Below the pieces are notes generated by a model. That model worked only from the letters and a program-made list of their open reading frames with translations, did no database searches and was not told where the DNA came from. This document shows positions 26,792-34,570 of a DNA stretch of 64,000 nucleotides, piece by piece. Source of the stretch: Dyadobacter fermentans. GTDB taxonomy: Bacteria > Bacteroidota > Bacteroidia > Cytophagales > Spirosomataceae. A program made the translations under genes and the position numbers. The stretch lies in assembly GCF_019924045.1 (NCBI RefSeq), contig NZ_JAHXBN010000011.1, positions 186,001-250,000 on the forward strand. The letters are read 5' to 3'. Within the stretch, counting starts at the first letter, position 1, and each line of letters begins with the position of its first letter.

Positions 26792-26917
26792 TCAACAACA
26801 GGAACAGCACGGAGCTGTGAAACGGGGACAATAAGAAACCACCATCCGCTCGAAAGCCGGCCTTACAGGCACGGATAGCTCCGAAGATTGGATAAGAAGT
26901 ACATCTTTCGCTTTCAT
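26792..26917 (-). CDS. putative Cys-rich leader peptide of the sulfatase locus
   Basis: A 41-codon frame from ATG 26917 to TGA 26792-26794. It begins MKAKDVLLIQSS and ends SYCPRFTAPCCSCC followed directly by the stop: five Cys in the last 12 codons, four of them in the last five. An in-frame ATG at 26845 gives a 17-residue version. It has no family match I can name, lies 174 bp before susC on the same strand, and carries no signal peptide. Short ORFs with runs of one amino acid's codons before a biosynthetic or uptake operon are the hallmark of ribosome-stalling attenuators; polycysteine leaders for sulfur genes are known in actinobacteria. A role in sensing cysteine supply here is inference. 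Confidence 0.6.
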   Translation of the reverse strand: MKAKDVLLIQSSELSVPVRPAFERMVVSYCPRFTAPCCSCC

Positions 26918-27005
26918 AGGTACGATACGAAGTTTGAATAAATGTTTTGCCGGACTGGTGGTTAATCAGGCAAAGTCATTTTATATAGTCTATAAATATG
27001 ATAGA

Positions 27006-27036
27006 CAAAGTAAACTTATTGAGAATTAAAACGCAA
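27006..27036 (-). promoter_or_regulatory. candidate promoter of sulfatase locus
   Basis: Read on the minus strand: TTG (27036-27034), 20 bp, then TTACTTTG (27013-27006), one mismatch to TAnnTTTG. The transcript would start near 27000, about 80 nt before the leader ORF. Confidence 0.35.
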
Positions 27037-27135
27037 GGGTTTTGAAGGAGAAACTTTGAAGGAAGCTGTATTTATTATCAGATTATCAGATTTTTACAAT
27101 TCAAACACCGGCTTATGCAATTTTTCGACGTATCA

Positions 27136-29169
27136 TCACTGCTCCAACACGTTTGTCGGGATGTAAACGTAAAAAACCGAGCCCACGCCGGGTGTACCTT
27201 CGGCGGTAATGTAACCGTGGTGGTTCTGCGCGATTTTCTTGCAGATAGCCAGACCGATACCCGTACCTTCATACTCGTTCCTTCCATGCAGTCGCTGGAA
27301 GAGGTCGAATATCCGGTTTTCGTACCGCTGATCGAACCCAATACCATTGTCGGTGACGCTGATCCGGCAGAAAGTCCCCTGCCCGTCCTTGTCCTCTACC
27401 ATATTATACCCTACGCGTACGACGGGCCTGCGGTCCGGGCTGCTGTATTTGATGCCGTTGCCGATGAGGTTCTGCAAAAGCTGGTGAAACTGGACCGGGA
27501 TTACCGGCAACACCGGCAGCCGCAGCACTTCCACCACCGCATCTTTTTCGGTAATCAGTTCTTCCAGGTCACTTTTTACCTCGTCCACAATGCTGTTCAG
27601 GTCGGTTTCTACGAATTTGAAATTAACCCCGCTGGTTCCGGAATAGCTCAGCAAAGCCTCGATCAGCTTTTGCATCCGTACCGACGCCGCGATAATGCGT
27701 GCAAAGTAGTCCTTCGTGCTGTCGGAAAAATATTGGGACTCCTTTTCCATAATCCGACTGCTGAATGCGCGGATTTTACGCAACGGCTCCTGCAAGTCGT
27801 GCGAGGCCACGTAACTGAACGACGCCAGTTCTTCATTGTTCCGGCGCAGTTCCATATTCTTTTTGTGCAGCGCATCGCTGAGCTCGCTGTCCTTGGTCAC
27901 ATCCTGCAATGCGCCGATCATCAGATGGTTCTCCCCTTCCCGGATGAAGTTTCCGCTCAGCCGGAAATGCTTGATATCACCGTTTTTAGCGATAACCCGA
28001 TAGATATTCTGCACGATTACTTTCGTTTCATAAGCGCGGATTCCGTCACGGATCGCCTGGTGGCGATCTTCGGGATGGAGAAACGACAGAAACTGTTCGA
28101 AAGAAGGAATAAATTCCTGCGGCTGGTAGCCGATCAGCCTGTATAAATTATCGGAACATTCCAGTTCATTCGTTGCCACATTCCAGGCGTAACTGCCGAT
28201 GTTGGCATTTTCTTCCGAATGTTTAAAAATCGAGTTCTGTATCGCCAGCTGCCGGTTCAGATCTTTGAGTTGCAGATCGGATTTGAGCTCTTCGGATATA
28301 TTTCTCGTGGTTACGGTCACGCTGTCGTTGAGTTTTTCAACCGAAGCCTCGTACCAGATAATATCGCCATCCTTCCTCAAATCGATCTGATAGTGATCCG
28401 GCTGACCTGTTTCAAGACATTTCACCAGCTTTTCAAACACCCCATTCCTGAAAATACCAGGGTACACCTCCCGGCACGTTTTTCCTGCAATGCGCCAATC
28501 CTCCGCCGTATCTTTTACAAACCGACCCTCGTTGGAATACACAATGCGGAAATCCATGATCCGGCCATCCGGGTTGCGTACAGGCTTATAGGAGGCAATG
28601 CTGTTCCCGGCCGTGTTCAGGATGGATTGCAGAAATTGCTCCGAGTGTTTCAACTGCCGCGTGCGTTCCTCGACCTGCGTTTCCATCTGCTCCGAAAACA
28701 TGATCTGGTCATGAATATCCATACAGCCGCCGACATACCCGATAAAAGTGCCGGTGGAAGTGTAGCGGGGAACGCCCTTATCGGAAATCCATCGGTACTG
28801 TCCGTCATGCCGGCGCAAGCGGTAATCCATACTGAACTCCTCGCGCGCGTCGAAATGTGAAATGTAGATAGCGAGGCATCTTTCCAGGTCTTCGGGGTGG
28901 ACGCCCTCAGCCCAACCATTCCCGAGCTCCTGCTCCATGGTGCGGCCCGTGAAATCGAGCCAGCCTTTATTAAAGAAGTAGCAAAGCTTGTCCGGAGCGG
29001 AGAGCCAGATGAGCACCGGTGCAGTATCCGCAATGGCGCGAAAGCGACCCTCCATTTCCTGTATATATGCGAGTGTGTCGCCCCCGCCGGTTTGACCCAG
29101 CCGGGCCTTGTCCAATTCCGCCTCGAGTTCCTCAATGCGTTTTCTCAACGCATCCGTTTCTGCGTTCAT
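27136..29169 (-). CDS. multi-PAS sensor histidine kinase
   Basis: A 677-residue soluble kinase: N-terminal coiled coil (RIEELEAELDKARLG), PAS domains at about 40-160, 185-300 and 310-430, HisKA with His457 in SHDLQEPLRKI, and HATPase with NLIGNGIKYS, DNGIGF and GTGIGLAICKK. It closely resembles the kinase at 5520-7919 in its catalytic half, so the two are paralogues. It lacks a receiver and has no response regulator next to it. It is transcribed toward the sulfatase locus (end 27136, leader ORF start 26917), but the likely promoter between them argues for separate transcripts. It is divergent from the hybrid kinase at 29360. Confidence 0.92.
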   Translation of the reverse strand: MNAETDALRKRIEELEAELDKARLGQTGGGDTLAYIQEMEGRFRAIADTAPVLIWLSAPDKLCYFFNKGWLDFTGRTMEQELGNGWAEGVHPEDLERCLAIYISHFDAREEFSMDYRLRRHDGQYRWISDKGVPRYTSTGTFIGYVGGCMDIHDQIMFSEQMETQVEERTRQLKHSEQFLQSILNTAGNSIASYKPVRNPDGRIMDFRIVYSNEGRFVKDTAEDWRIAGKTCREVYPGIFRNGVFEKLVKCLETGQPDHYQIDLRKDGDIIWYEASVEKLNDSVTVTTRNISEELKSDLQLKDLNRQLAIQNSIFKHSEENANIGSYAWNVATNELECSDNLYRLIGYQPQEFIPSFEQFLSFLHPEDRHQAIRDGIRAYETKVIVQNIYRVIAKNGDIKHFRLSGNFIREGENHLMIGALQDVTKDSELSDALHKKNMELRRNNEELASFSYVASHDLQEPLRKIRAFSSRIMEKESQYFSDSTKDYFARIIAASVRMQKLIEALLSYSGTSGVNFKFVETDLNSIVDEVKSDLEELITEKDAVVEVLRLPVLPVIPVQFHQLLQNLIGNGIKYSSPDRRPVVRVGYNMVEDKDGQGTFCRISVTDNGIGFDQRYENRIFDLFQRLHGRNEYEGTGIGLAICKKIAQNHHGYITAEGTPGVGSVFYVYIPTNVLEQ

Positions 29170-29359
29170 ATACAGGTTTTCGCCATTTCAATGCCCACCA
29201 ATTTACGCGTGCAACGGCAAAATACCAACATATCCATTCTTACCGCTTAAAAAGTTTTCAGCACAAAGGATTTTGTAAAAGAGTAAGCAAAGTTCTTTTA
29301 AAGGTTTTGAGATTCGGAAAATGTCTTAATTTTATACGAATTAATTCTATACATCCAAT

Positions 29360-31717
29360 ATGCAATCCAAGTTCACCCCTGAATCGCTCGATATGGTCAT
29401 CGCCGGTATCAATGCAGGGATATGGGACTGGGTTTTTGCAACGGATAAACAGGTTTGGTCGGACCGCTTTTTCGAACTACTCGGTTACCAGCCGGGCGAG
29501 GTACCGGCTGGTTATAAGGAATTTACCGAAATACTCGTCCACCCCGACGACAAGCAGATCGTTGCCAACGCTATCCGCGAACAGTTTGAAAACAATGTTC
29601 CCTACCTGGTTCATGTAAGACTCAAAACGAAACATAACGGCTACCGTTATTTCGAATGCCGCGGCACGGTACGGTTTGAGGACGGCAAGCCCGAAAGGAT
29701 GGTGGGCTCGGTGAGCGATATTCACGATGACATCATGCAGCAGGAACAGCCGGGCAAGCTGGATGGTGTTTTGCAGGATCTCACGCAGCGAAAGATCGTC
29801 GAAGAAAAGCTGAGCGTTATATTTCAGTATTCTACCGACGCCCATTTGCTGCTGGATGAAAACGGGATCATGGATTGCAACGAGGCGGCAGTGAAAATGC
29901 TGAGATGCAAAAACAAAAGCGAACTGCTGTCGATTCACCCTGCCAGGTTTTCACCCGAGTTCCAGCCCGACGGCCGGCGCTCCTCCGAAAAGTCTGTGGA
30001 AATGGACCGGCTGGCCTATGAAAACGGGTACAACCGCTTCGAATGGATCCACCGGCGAATGGATGGCGAAGAATTCCCGGTGGAAGTTACGCTCAATCCC
30101 GTGCTGATCAGCAACAAAAAGGTACTGCTGGTCGTGTGGCACGACATTACCCACCGCAAACAGGCCGAAGAACTGATCCGTCGCAACGAGGCCATGCTCG
30201 CCGAATCGCAGCAGCTCACGCACAGCGGAAGCTGGGAAGCCGACCTTATCACCGGCCAGAACTACTGGTCGGACGAGGCATTCCGCATTTTTGGCCTCGA
30301 ACCGGGCAGCACCGGCCCAGACACCGAGCTGTTTTCAAATATGATCCACCCCGACGATATGCCGCTGTATAAGTCGCATATCCGCGATGCGATCAACCAC
30401 CTGGCGCCGGCGAGCTTCGACCTCCGCATTGTCCTGCCGGATGGTCGGGTGAAATTCATTCACGCCATCGGAAAACCATTTACCGATGCAACCGGCAGGG
30501 TAACGAAACTCTACGGCGCGATTATGGACATCGACGAACAGAAGAAAGCAGAACAGGAATTGATCAAAGCCAAGGAACAGGCCGAAATGGCGGGAATCGC
30601 CAAATCGCAGTTTCTTTCGACTATGAGTCACGAGATACGGACACCTATGAACGCAGTGATCGGGTTCACGCATTTGCTGCTGCAACAGAACCCGAAGCCG
30701 GAGCAGATGGAGTATCTCAACATCCTCAAATTTTCGGCCGAAAACCTGCTGGTACTGATTAACGACATTCTGGATTTCAGCAAGATAGAAGCCGGAAAGA
30801 TCGAATTCGAAGAGGTGGATTTCAACGTCCTTCTATTGCTGGAAAATATCCGGTCGGGGATTCTTCAAAAAGCCAACGAAAAAGGCATCTTGCTGAAACT
30901 AAAAGTCAGCAACGACCTCAATATTACGGTCGTAGGCGATCCTACGCGTCTGGGTCAGATACTGACCAACCTCGTCAGCAACGCCGTAAAATTCACCGAG
31001 AGCGGCAAAGTGACCATTTCTGCGACCATTGCGGAGCAACGGGATGACCGGGTCACCATCGACTTTCGCGTTGAAGATACCGGTATCGGCATACCGCCGG
31101 AAAAACTCGGTAACATCTTCGACAGCTTCACGCAGGCCTCCTCCGACACGACCCGCAAATACGGGGGCTCGGGTCTTGGCCTGACGATCACCAAACGGCT
31201 TCTGGAACTGCAAAACAGCCAGATCCACGTCGAAAGCGAGCCGGGCAATGGGTCGGCATTCTATTTCAGCCTGTCGTTCCCGATCAGCGAAAAACACCTT
31301 ACCGGGCAATCTAATGGAGCCCCGGTCAACCATTTCAACCTCAACGGCATGAGGTTACTCATTGTCGAGGACAATAATATCAACGTCCTGCTGATGAAGA
31401 ACTTTATGAGACAATGGGATGTCAAATACGACCTCGCCGAAAACGGCCTGATTGCCCTCGAAAAGGTGCAGGCCAACGATTATGACCTCGTGCTCATGGA
31501 TCTGCAAATGCCTGAAATGGATGGCTACGAAGCCACACGCCACATTCGCCAGCTACCCGGCGAAAAGTATCAGCGCCTGCCCATCATCGCGTTGACCGCC
31601 TCTGCCATGATGGATATTAAGGATATTGCGTTTACGGTGGGAATGAACGATTACATCAGCAAGCCGTTCTCACCCGCGGAGCTGTATGCGAAGATTGCCG
31701 CCTACCGGAAGAAGTAG
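29360..31717 (+). CDS. PAS hybrid histidine kinase/response regulator
   Basis: A 785-residue cytoplasmic hybrid kinase. Three PAS domains (about 5-130, 150-280, 285-405) precede HisKA with His424 in MSHEIRTPMNAVIGF, a HATPase domain (NLVSNAVKF, DTGIGIPPEKL, GGSGLGL) and a C-terminal receiver with Asp714 in LMDLQMPEMDG and Lys in ISKPF. The signal is presumably internal. There is no Hpt domain and no neighbouring regulator, so the next step of the relay is encoded elsewhere. Its 3' end overlaps the convergent 79-residue gene by 16 bp. Confidence 0.93.
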   Translation: MQSKFTPESLDMVIAGINAGIWDWVFATDKQVWSDRFFELLGYQPGEVPAGYKEFTEILVHPDDKQIVANAIREQFENNVPYLVHVRLKTKHNGYRYFECRGTVRFEDGKPERMVGSVSDIHDDIMQQEQPGKLDGVLQDLTQRKIVEEKLSVIFQYSTDAHLLLDENGIMDCNEAAVKMLRCKNKSELLSIHPARFSPEFQPDGRRSSEKSVEMDRLAYENGYNRFEWIHRRMDGEEFPVEVTLNPVLISNKKVLLVVWHDITHRKQAEELIRRNEAMLAESQQLTHSGSWEADLITGQNYWSDEAFRIFGLEPGSTGPDTELFSNMIHPDDMPLYKSHIRDAINHLAPASFDLRIVLPDGRVKFIHAIGKPFTDATGRVTKLYGAIMDIDEQKKAEQELIKAKEQAEMAGIAKSQFLSTMSHEIRTPMNAVIGFTHLLLQQNPKPEQMEYLNILKFSAENLLVLINDILDFSKIEAGKIEFEEVDFNVLLLLENIRSGILQKANEKGILLKLKVSNDLNITVVGDPTRLGQILTNLVSNAVKFTESGKVTISATIAEQRDDRVTIDFRVEDTGIGIPPEKLGNIFDSFTQASSDTTRKYGGSGLGLTITKRLLELQNSQIHVESEPGNGSAFYFSLSFPISEKHLTGQSNGAPVNHFNLNGMRLLIVEDNNINVLLMKNFMRQWDVKYDLAENGLIALEKVQANDYDLVLMDLQMPEMDGYEATRHIRQLPGEKYQRLPIIALTASAMMDIKDIAFTVGMNDYISKPFSPAELYAKIAAYRKK

Positions 31718-31941
31718 GATGCCCGTCTCAGCGAATCAGGCGCCTTGATCATCTTCTCGAAATGCTTGCTGTCAACATTTATCTCCACCCTCCGGTAGTA
31801 CGAAGGCCGGAAGCGCTGATACTGAGGAAAATTCCTTTTGCTATTTTCTTCCCCGAACAGCCAGGAGTCACAGAATCGTAAAATCAGACAAATCAATAGT
31901 AGCACGACAGCCCAAACAGGTGATTTCACGCGCTGTGTCAT
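31702..31941 (-). CDS. small single-span membrane protein
   Basis: A 79-residue frame with one hydrophobic segment near the N-terminus (VWAVVLLLICLILRFCDSW) and a basic, Tyr-rich remainder (FRPSYYRRVEINV). No family is recognised. It overlaps the 3' end of the hybrid kinase by 16 bp on the opposite strand. The membrane segment and the fact that most of it lies outside the kinase gene argue that it is real, but it could be a chance ORF. Confidence 0.5.
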   Translation of the reverse strand: MTQRVKSPVWAVVLLLICLILRFCDSWLFGEENSKRNFPQYQRFRPSYYRRVEINVDSKHFEKMIKAPDSLRRASYFFR

Positions 31942-32210
31942 AAATTGGCGTTTAAGATTTTGGCCGGACGTATATATCCTTTCGCCAAATTTTCGACATC
32001 CCCGGCGACACGCAGAAATCTATTTACCACCCGGCAGAAAGCGATGAGTAATCGACTTTTCTCCCCATTACTTGCTCTACACTTATTTCTTTATCGAAAC
32101 CGGATTTTCGCCGCAGGCTATTTAATCGGAAGCCGATCATTCATCGCGCGCAACGTTTTGCCGGAAACCCAGCGATATTCCCACCGGAATTAAGGGAATC
32201 ACACAAAACA

Positions 32211-33716
32211 ATGACACACATGAAACAGTTAGTCACTCATTTATCGGGCTATTTCAAAACCGCCACTACCCCGATGCCGCTGAGTTCGAAAGCATTTCCT
32301 CGTAGACCCAAAGTCATATTCGTCATTCTGCTGTCGGTTAGCCTGCTGCTGTTGTTCAAGCCCCAGTCCGCCAACGCGCAGGCGCCGCAGCAGTTTAGTT
32401 TTCAAGGGGTGGCGAGGGATGCGACTGGGAAGATAGTTACAAACACTCCGGTGAGTGTACGAGTGAAAATTCACAAAGATGGTCCGAATGGTGAGGTAGT
32501 ATTTTCAGAGACACAAGTTGTTACAACAAGCTCCTCGGGAATATTCGATCTAGTAATCGGGGGCTTAGTCGGAGGTTTGGGTAATGTTAACTGGGCTTCG
32601 GACAATTGTTTTATTCAAACTGAAATAGACCTAACAGGTGGTGCTAATTTCGTCGATATAGGGTCAACTCAGCTGAAGAGCGTTCCTTATGCACTTGCTT
32701 CTCGCCAATGGGTGAACAATATTCCGATTGTTCAAACTGGCGTAATTAATTCAGGTCCAATCCTTTCTCAAGGTACAGCTGGCGCAAACTTAATTTGGTA
32801 TCCCCGAAAAGCCGCTTTCCGAACTGGACAATTTACAGAAACCTCGTTGCTAGAAGATGCTCAGATGGGAGATAACTCCTTTGGTGCAGGCACAAATGTA
32901 TCCGCAACTGGAGAAAGTTCAATTGCAATTGGCCGAGGTCTCTATGCTAAATCAAGAGGTAGCGTTGTCATGGGGCTTTATAATAATGATACAGATAGCG
33001 AGGGAGCACCATCGCTAACCGATCGAATCTTTCAACTCGGAAATGGAACCTCTGCTAATAGGTCAAATGCTGTAACAATTTTAAGAAATGGGAACTTCGG
33101 TATTGGCAACAATGTCATTCAGCCCGAGTATCTCCTTGATTTAGGCGGCAGAATGCGTGTCCGTCACAACGGCGCCACCGCCGGCATTCATTTCAACAAT
33201 TCGCAAAATGTTCCTGAGGGATTTGTGGGAATGATTAACGATAACGAAGTAGGCTTTTTCATAGGAGGCGCTTGGCGTTTCGTCGTCAACAAAAGCGGTA
33301 CAGTTTATGCCAACGAATTCTTCACCACCTCCGACAAAAACCTAAAATCCGATTTAAAAAGAATAGGCAACAGTCTTTCCAAATTGAAAATGCTCAATGG
33401 CTACAACTATCACTGGAAAGACAAAAAGAATGACAAAAGCCTGCAAACCGGGCTTGTTGCACAGGAAGTCGAAGTATATTTTCCGAATCTGGTGAGCACC
33501 AAAGAAGACGGCTACAAAGCCGTCAACTACACCGGCCTCATCCCTCACCTGATCGAAGCCGTCAAAGAACTCGATAAAAAGACAGAGGAAATCGCCGCCC
33601 TGAAAAAAGAGCTGGCATCGGTTCAGGAAATGAATAAAAAACTCAGCGCATTGGAAGCCAGCGTCAAAGAGCTGTTGGCAGGAAAAACAGCCACCTCAAC
33701 CCAAACCAGCAAATGA
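32211..33716 (+). CDS. secreted tail-fibre-like protein with S74 intramolecular chaperone
   Basis: A 501-residue exported protein. A hydrophobic signal segment (IFVILLSVSLLLLF, cleavage near NAQ) follows a long N-terminus; Met22 (32274) is an alternative start giving a more usual signal peptide. Next is a beta-sandwich (FSFQGVARDATGKIV), then a repeat-poor middle, then a C-terminal Peptidase_S74 chaperone domain. Ser374 and the nearby Lys of TSDKNLKSDL match the Ser-Lys self-cleavage site of phage endosialidases. A coiled coil ends the chain. The stretch 32440-33110 is visibly richer in A and T than its flanks. It overlaps the next gene by four bases (ATGA). Surface attachment or trimeric-fibre assembly is inferred. 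Confidence 0.85.
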   Translation: MTHMKQLVTHLSGYFKTATTPMPLSSKAFPRRPKVIFVILLSVSLLLLFKPQSANAQAPQQFSFQGVARDATGKIVTNTPVSVRVKIHKDGPNGEVVFSETQVVTTSSSGIFDLVIGGLVGGLGNVNWASDNCFIQTEIDLTGGANFVDIGSTQLKSVPYALASRQWVNNIPIVQTGVINSGPILSQGTAGANLIWYPRKAAFRTGQFTETSLLEDAQMGDNSFGAGTNVSATGESSIAIGRGLYAKSRGSVVMGLYNNDTDSEGAPSLTDRIFQLGNGTSANRSNAVTILRNGNFGIGNNVIQPEYLLDLGGRMRVRHNGATAGIHFNNSQNVPEGFVGMINDNEVGFFIGGAWRFVVNKSGTVYANEFFTTSDKNLKSDLKRIGNSLSKLKMLNGYNYHWKDKKNDKSLQTGLVAQEVEVYFPNLVSTKEDGYKAVNYTGLIPHLIEAVKELDKKTEEIAALKKELASVQEMNKKLSALEASVKELLAGKTATSTQTSK

Positions 33717-34408
33717 AAAGACTTCTAACCATTACCGCCATCACCTTATGCGCATATCATACACGGGCACAGCAAATTTCACCCGGGGCACTTTACGCCG
33801 CCAGTGGCTCCGGATCGGCCAATGGCGTGAGCGTCAGCTGGGTCTTGGGCAGTCTCAATACGTTTTCAGATTTATCCGTGCTTCCTGTGAGGCTGATCAG
33901 CTTCGAGGGACGGCTGAACGCTGCCGGCCTTGCCGAGTTGCATTGGAAAACTGCCGAGGAAACAAACAACGTGGGGTTCGAGATACAGAAGTCGCTCGAT
34001 GGTAAAAACTGGGAGTTACTGGGATGGGTAGACGGGGCTATTAATTCCACCACGGAAAAAAGTTACCAGTACGTCGATCAGGAGTTTGTGACAACCAGCT
34101 ATTACCGGCTCAGGCAAGTCGATACCGACGATTCCTACACGTACAGCAGGATCATTCGCGTTATTCCGGAAAAAGAAAGCCTCGACAGGTTCTACGTTTA
34201 TCCTAATCCGTCACGTGAGAGTAAGGTGCGGGTGCAACTGCCCGAGCGCACGCGAAGACTGCTGCTGTTCGATCAGCTAGGCAATAAACTCGGGCAATTC
34301 GAAACCCCTGCCACAAACCATATTATCACATTACCGCATCCCGGATCATTCATGCTTCAAATCGACACACCAGTAGGAAGCAAAACAACAAAGCTGATTT
34401 TTCACTGA
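33713..34408 (+). CDS. exported protein with T9SS type A sorting domain
   Basis: A 231-residue protein with signal peptide ending YHTRAQ. The middle is a fibronectin-like beta domain typical of T9SS cargo (LISFEGRLNAAGLAELHWKT, NNVGFEIQKSLDG, YYRLRQVDTD), and the last 70 residues are the type A C-terminal sorting domain beginning FYVYPNPS. Type IX secretion would take it across the outer membrane, where the sorting domain is removed. There is no catalytic domain. Its ATG overlaps the stop of the preceding S74 protein, so the two are translationally coupled and probably act together on the surface. Confidence 0.88.
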   Translation: MKRLLTITAITLCAYHTRAQQISPGALYAASGSGSANGVSVSWVLGSLNTFSDLSVLPVRLISFEGRLNAAGLAELHWKTAEETNNVGFEIQKSLDGKNWELLGWVDGAINSTTEKSYQYVDQEFVTTSYYRLRQVDTDDSYTYSRIIRVIPEKESLDRFYVYPNPSRESKVRVQLPERTRRLLLFDQLGNKLGQFETPATNHIITLPHPGSFMLQIDTPVGSKTTKLIFH

Positions 34409-34427
34409 GGGTTAACTGGGGTTTATA

Positions 34428-34462
34428 CAGAGGCCGCCATGTTGGTGGTCTCTGTTTTGTTT
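34428..34462 (+). terminator. terminator after the T9SS cargo gene
   Basis: An 11-bp stem with two G-U pairs, CAGAGGCCGCC (34428-34438) and GGTGGTCTCTG (34444-34454), loop ATGTT, then TTTTGTTT. A near-copy lies at 36205-36240, suggesting that the module and its terminator were duplicated. Confidence 0.85.
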
Positions 34463-34570
34463 GACCATTTAAAATCCCGCAGACGCCTGCCACTAAACGC
34501 TTTTGTATTTAGCACACACGCTCGGCGATTTTCGGAACAGTTTACGATAATCGCTAATCCAACCTCAATT

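Noticed and set aside
27115-28146. 343-codon plus-strand ORF antisense to the PAS kinase
   Set aside because: The opposite strand carries intact HisKA and HATPase motifs; the antisense frame has none.
34439-34570. Upstream extension of the second S74 gene
   Set aside because: It reads through a terminator stem and the residues are not signal-like; ATG 34571 begins a good signal peptide.
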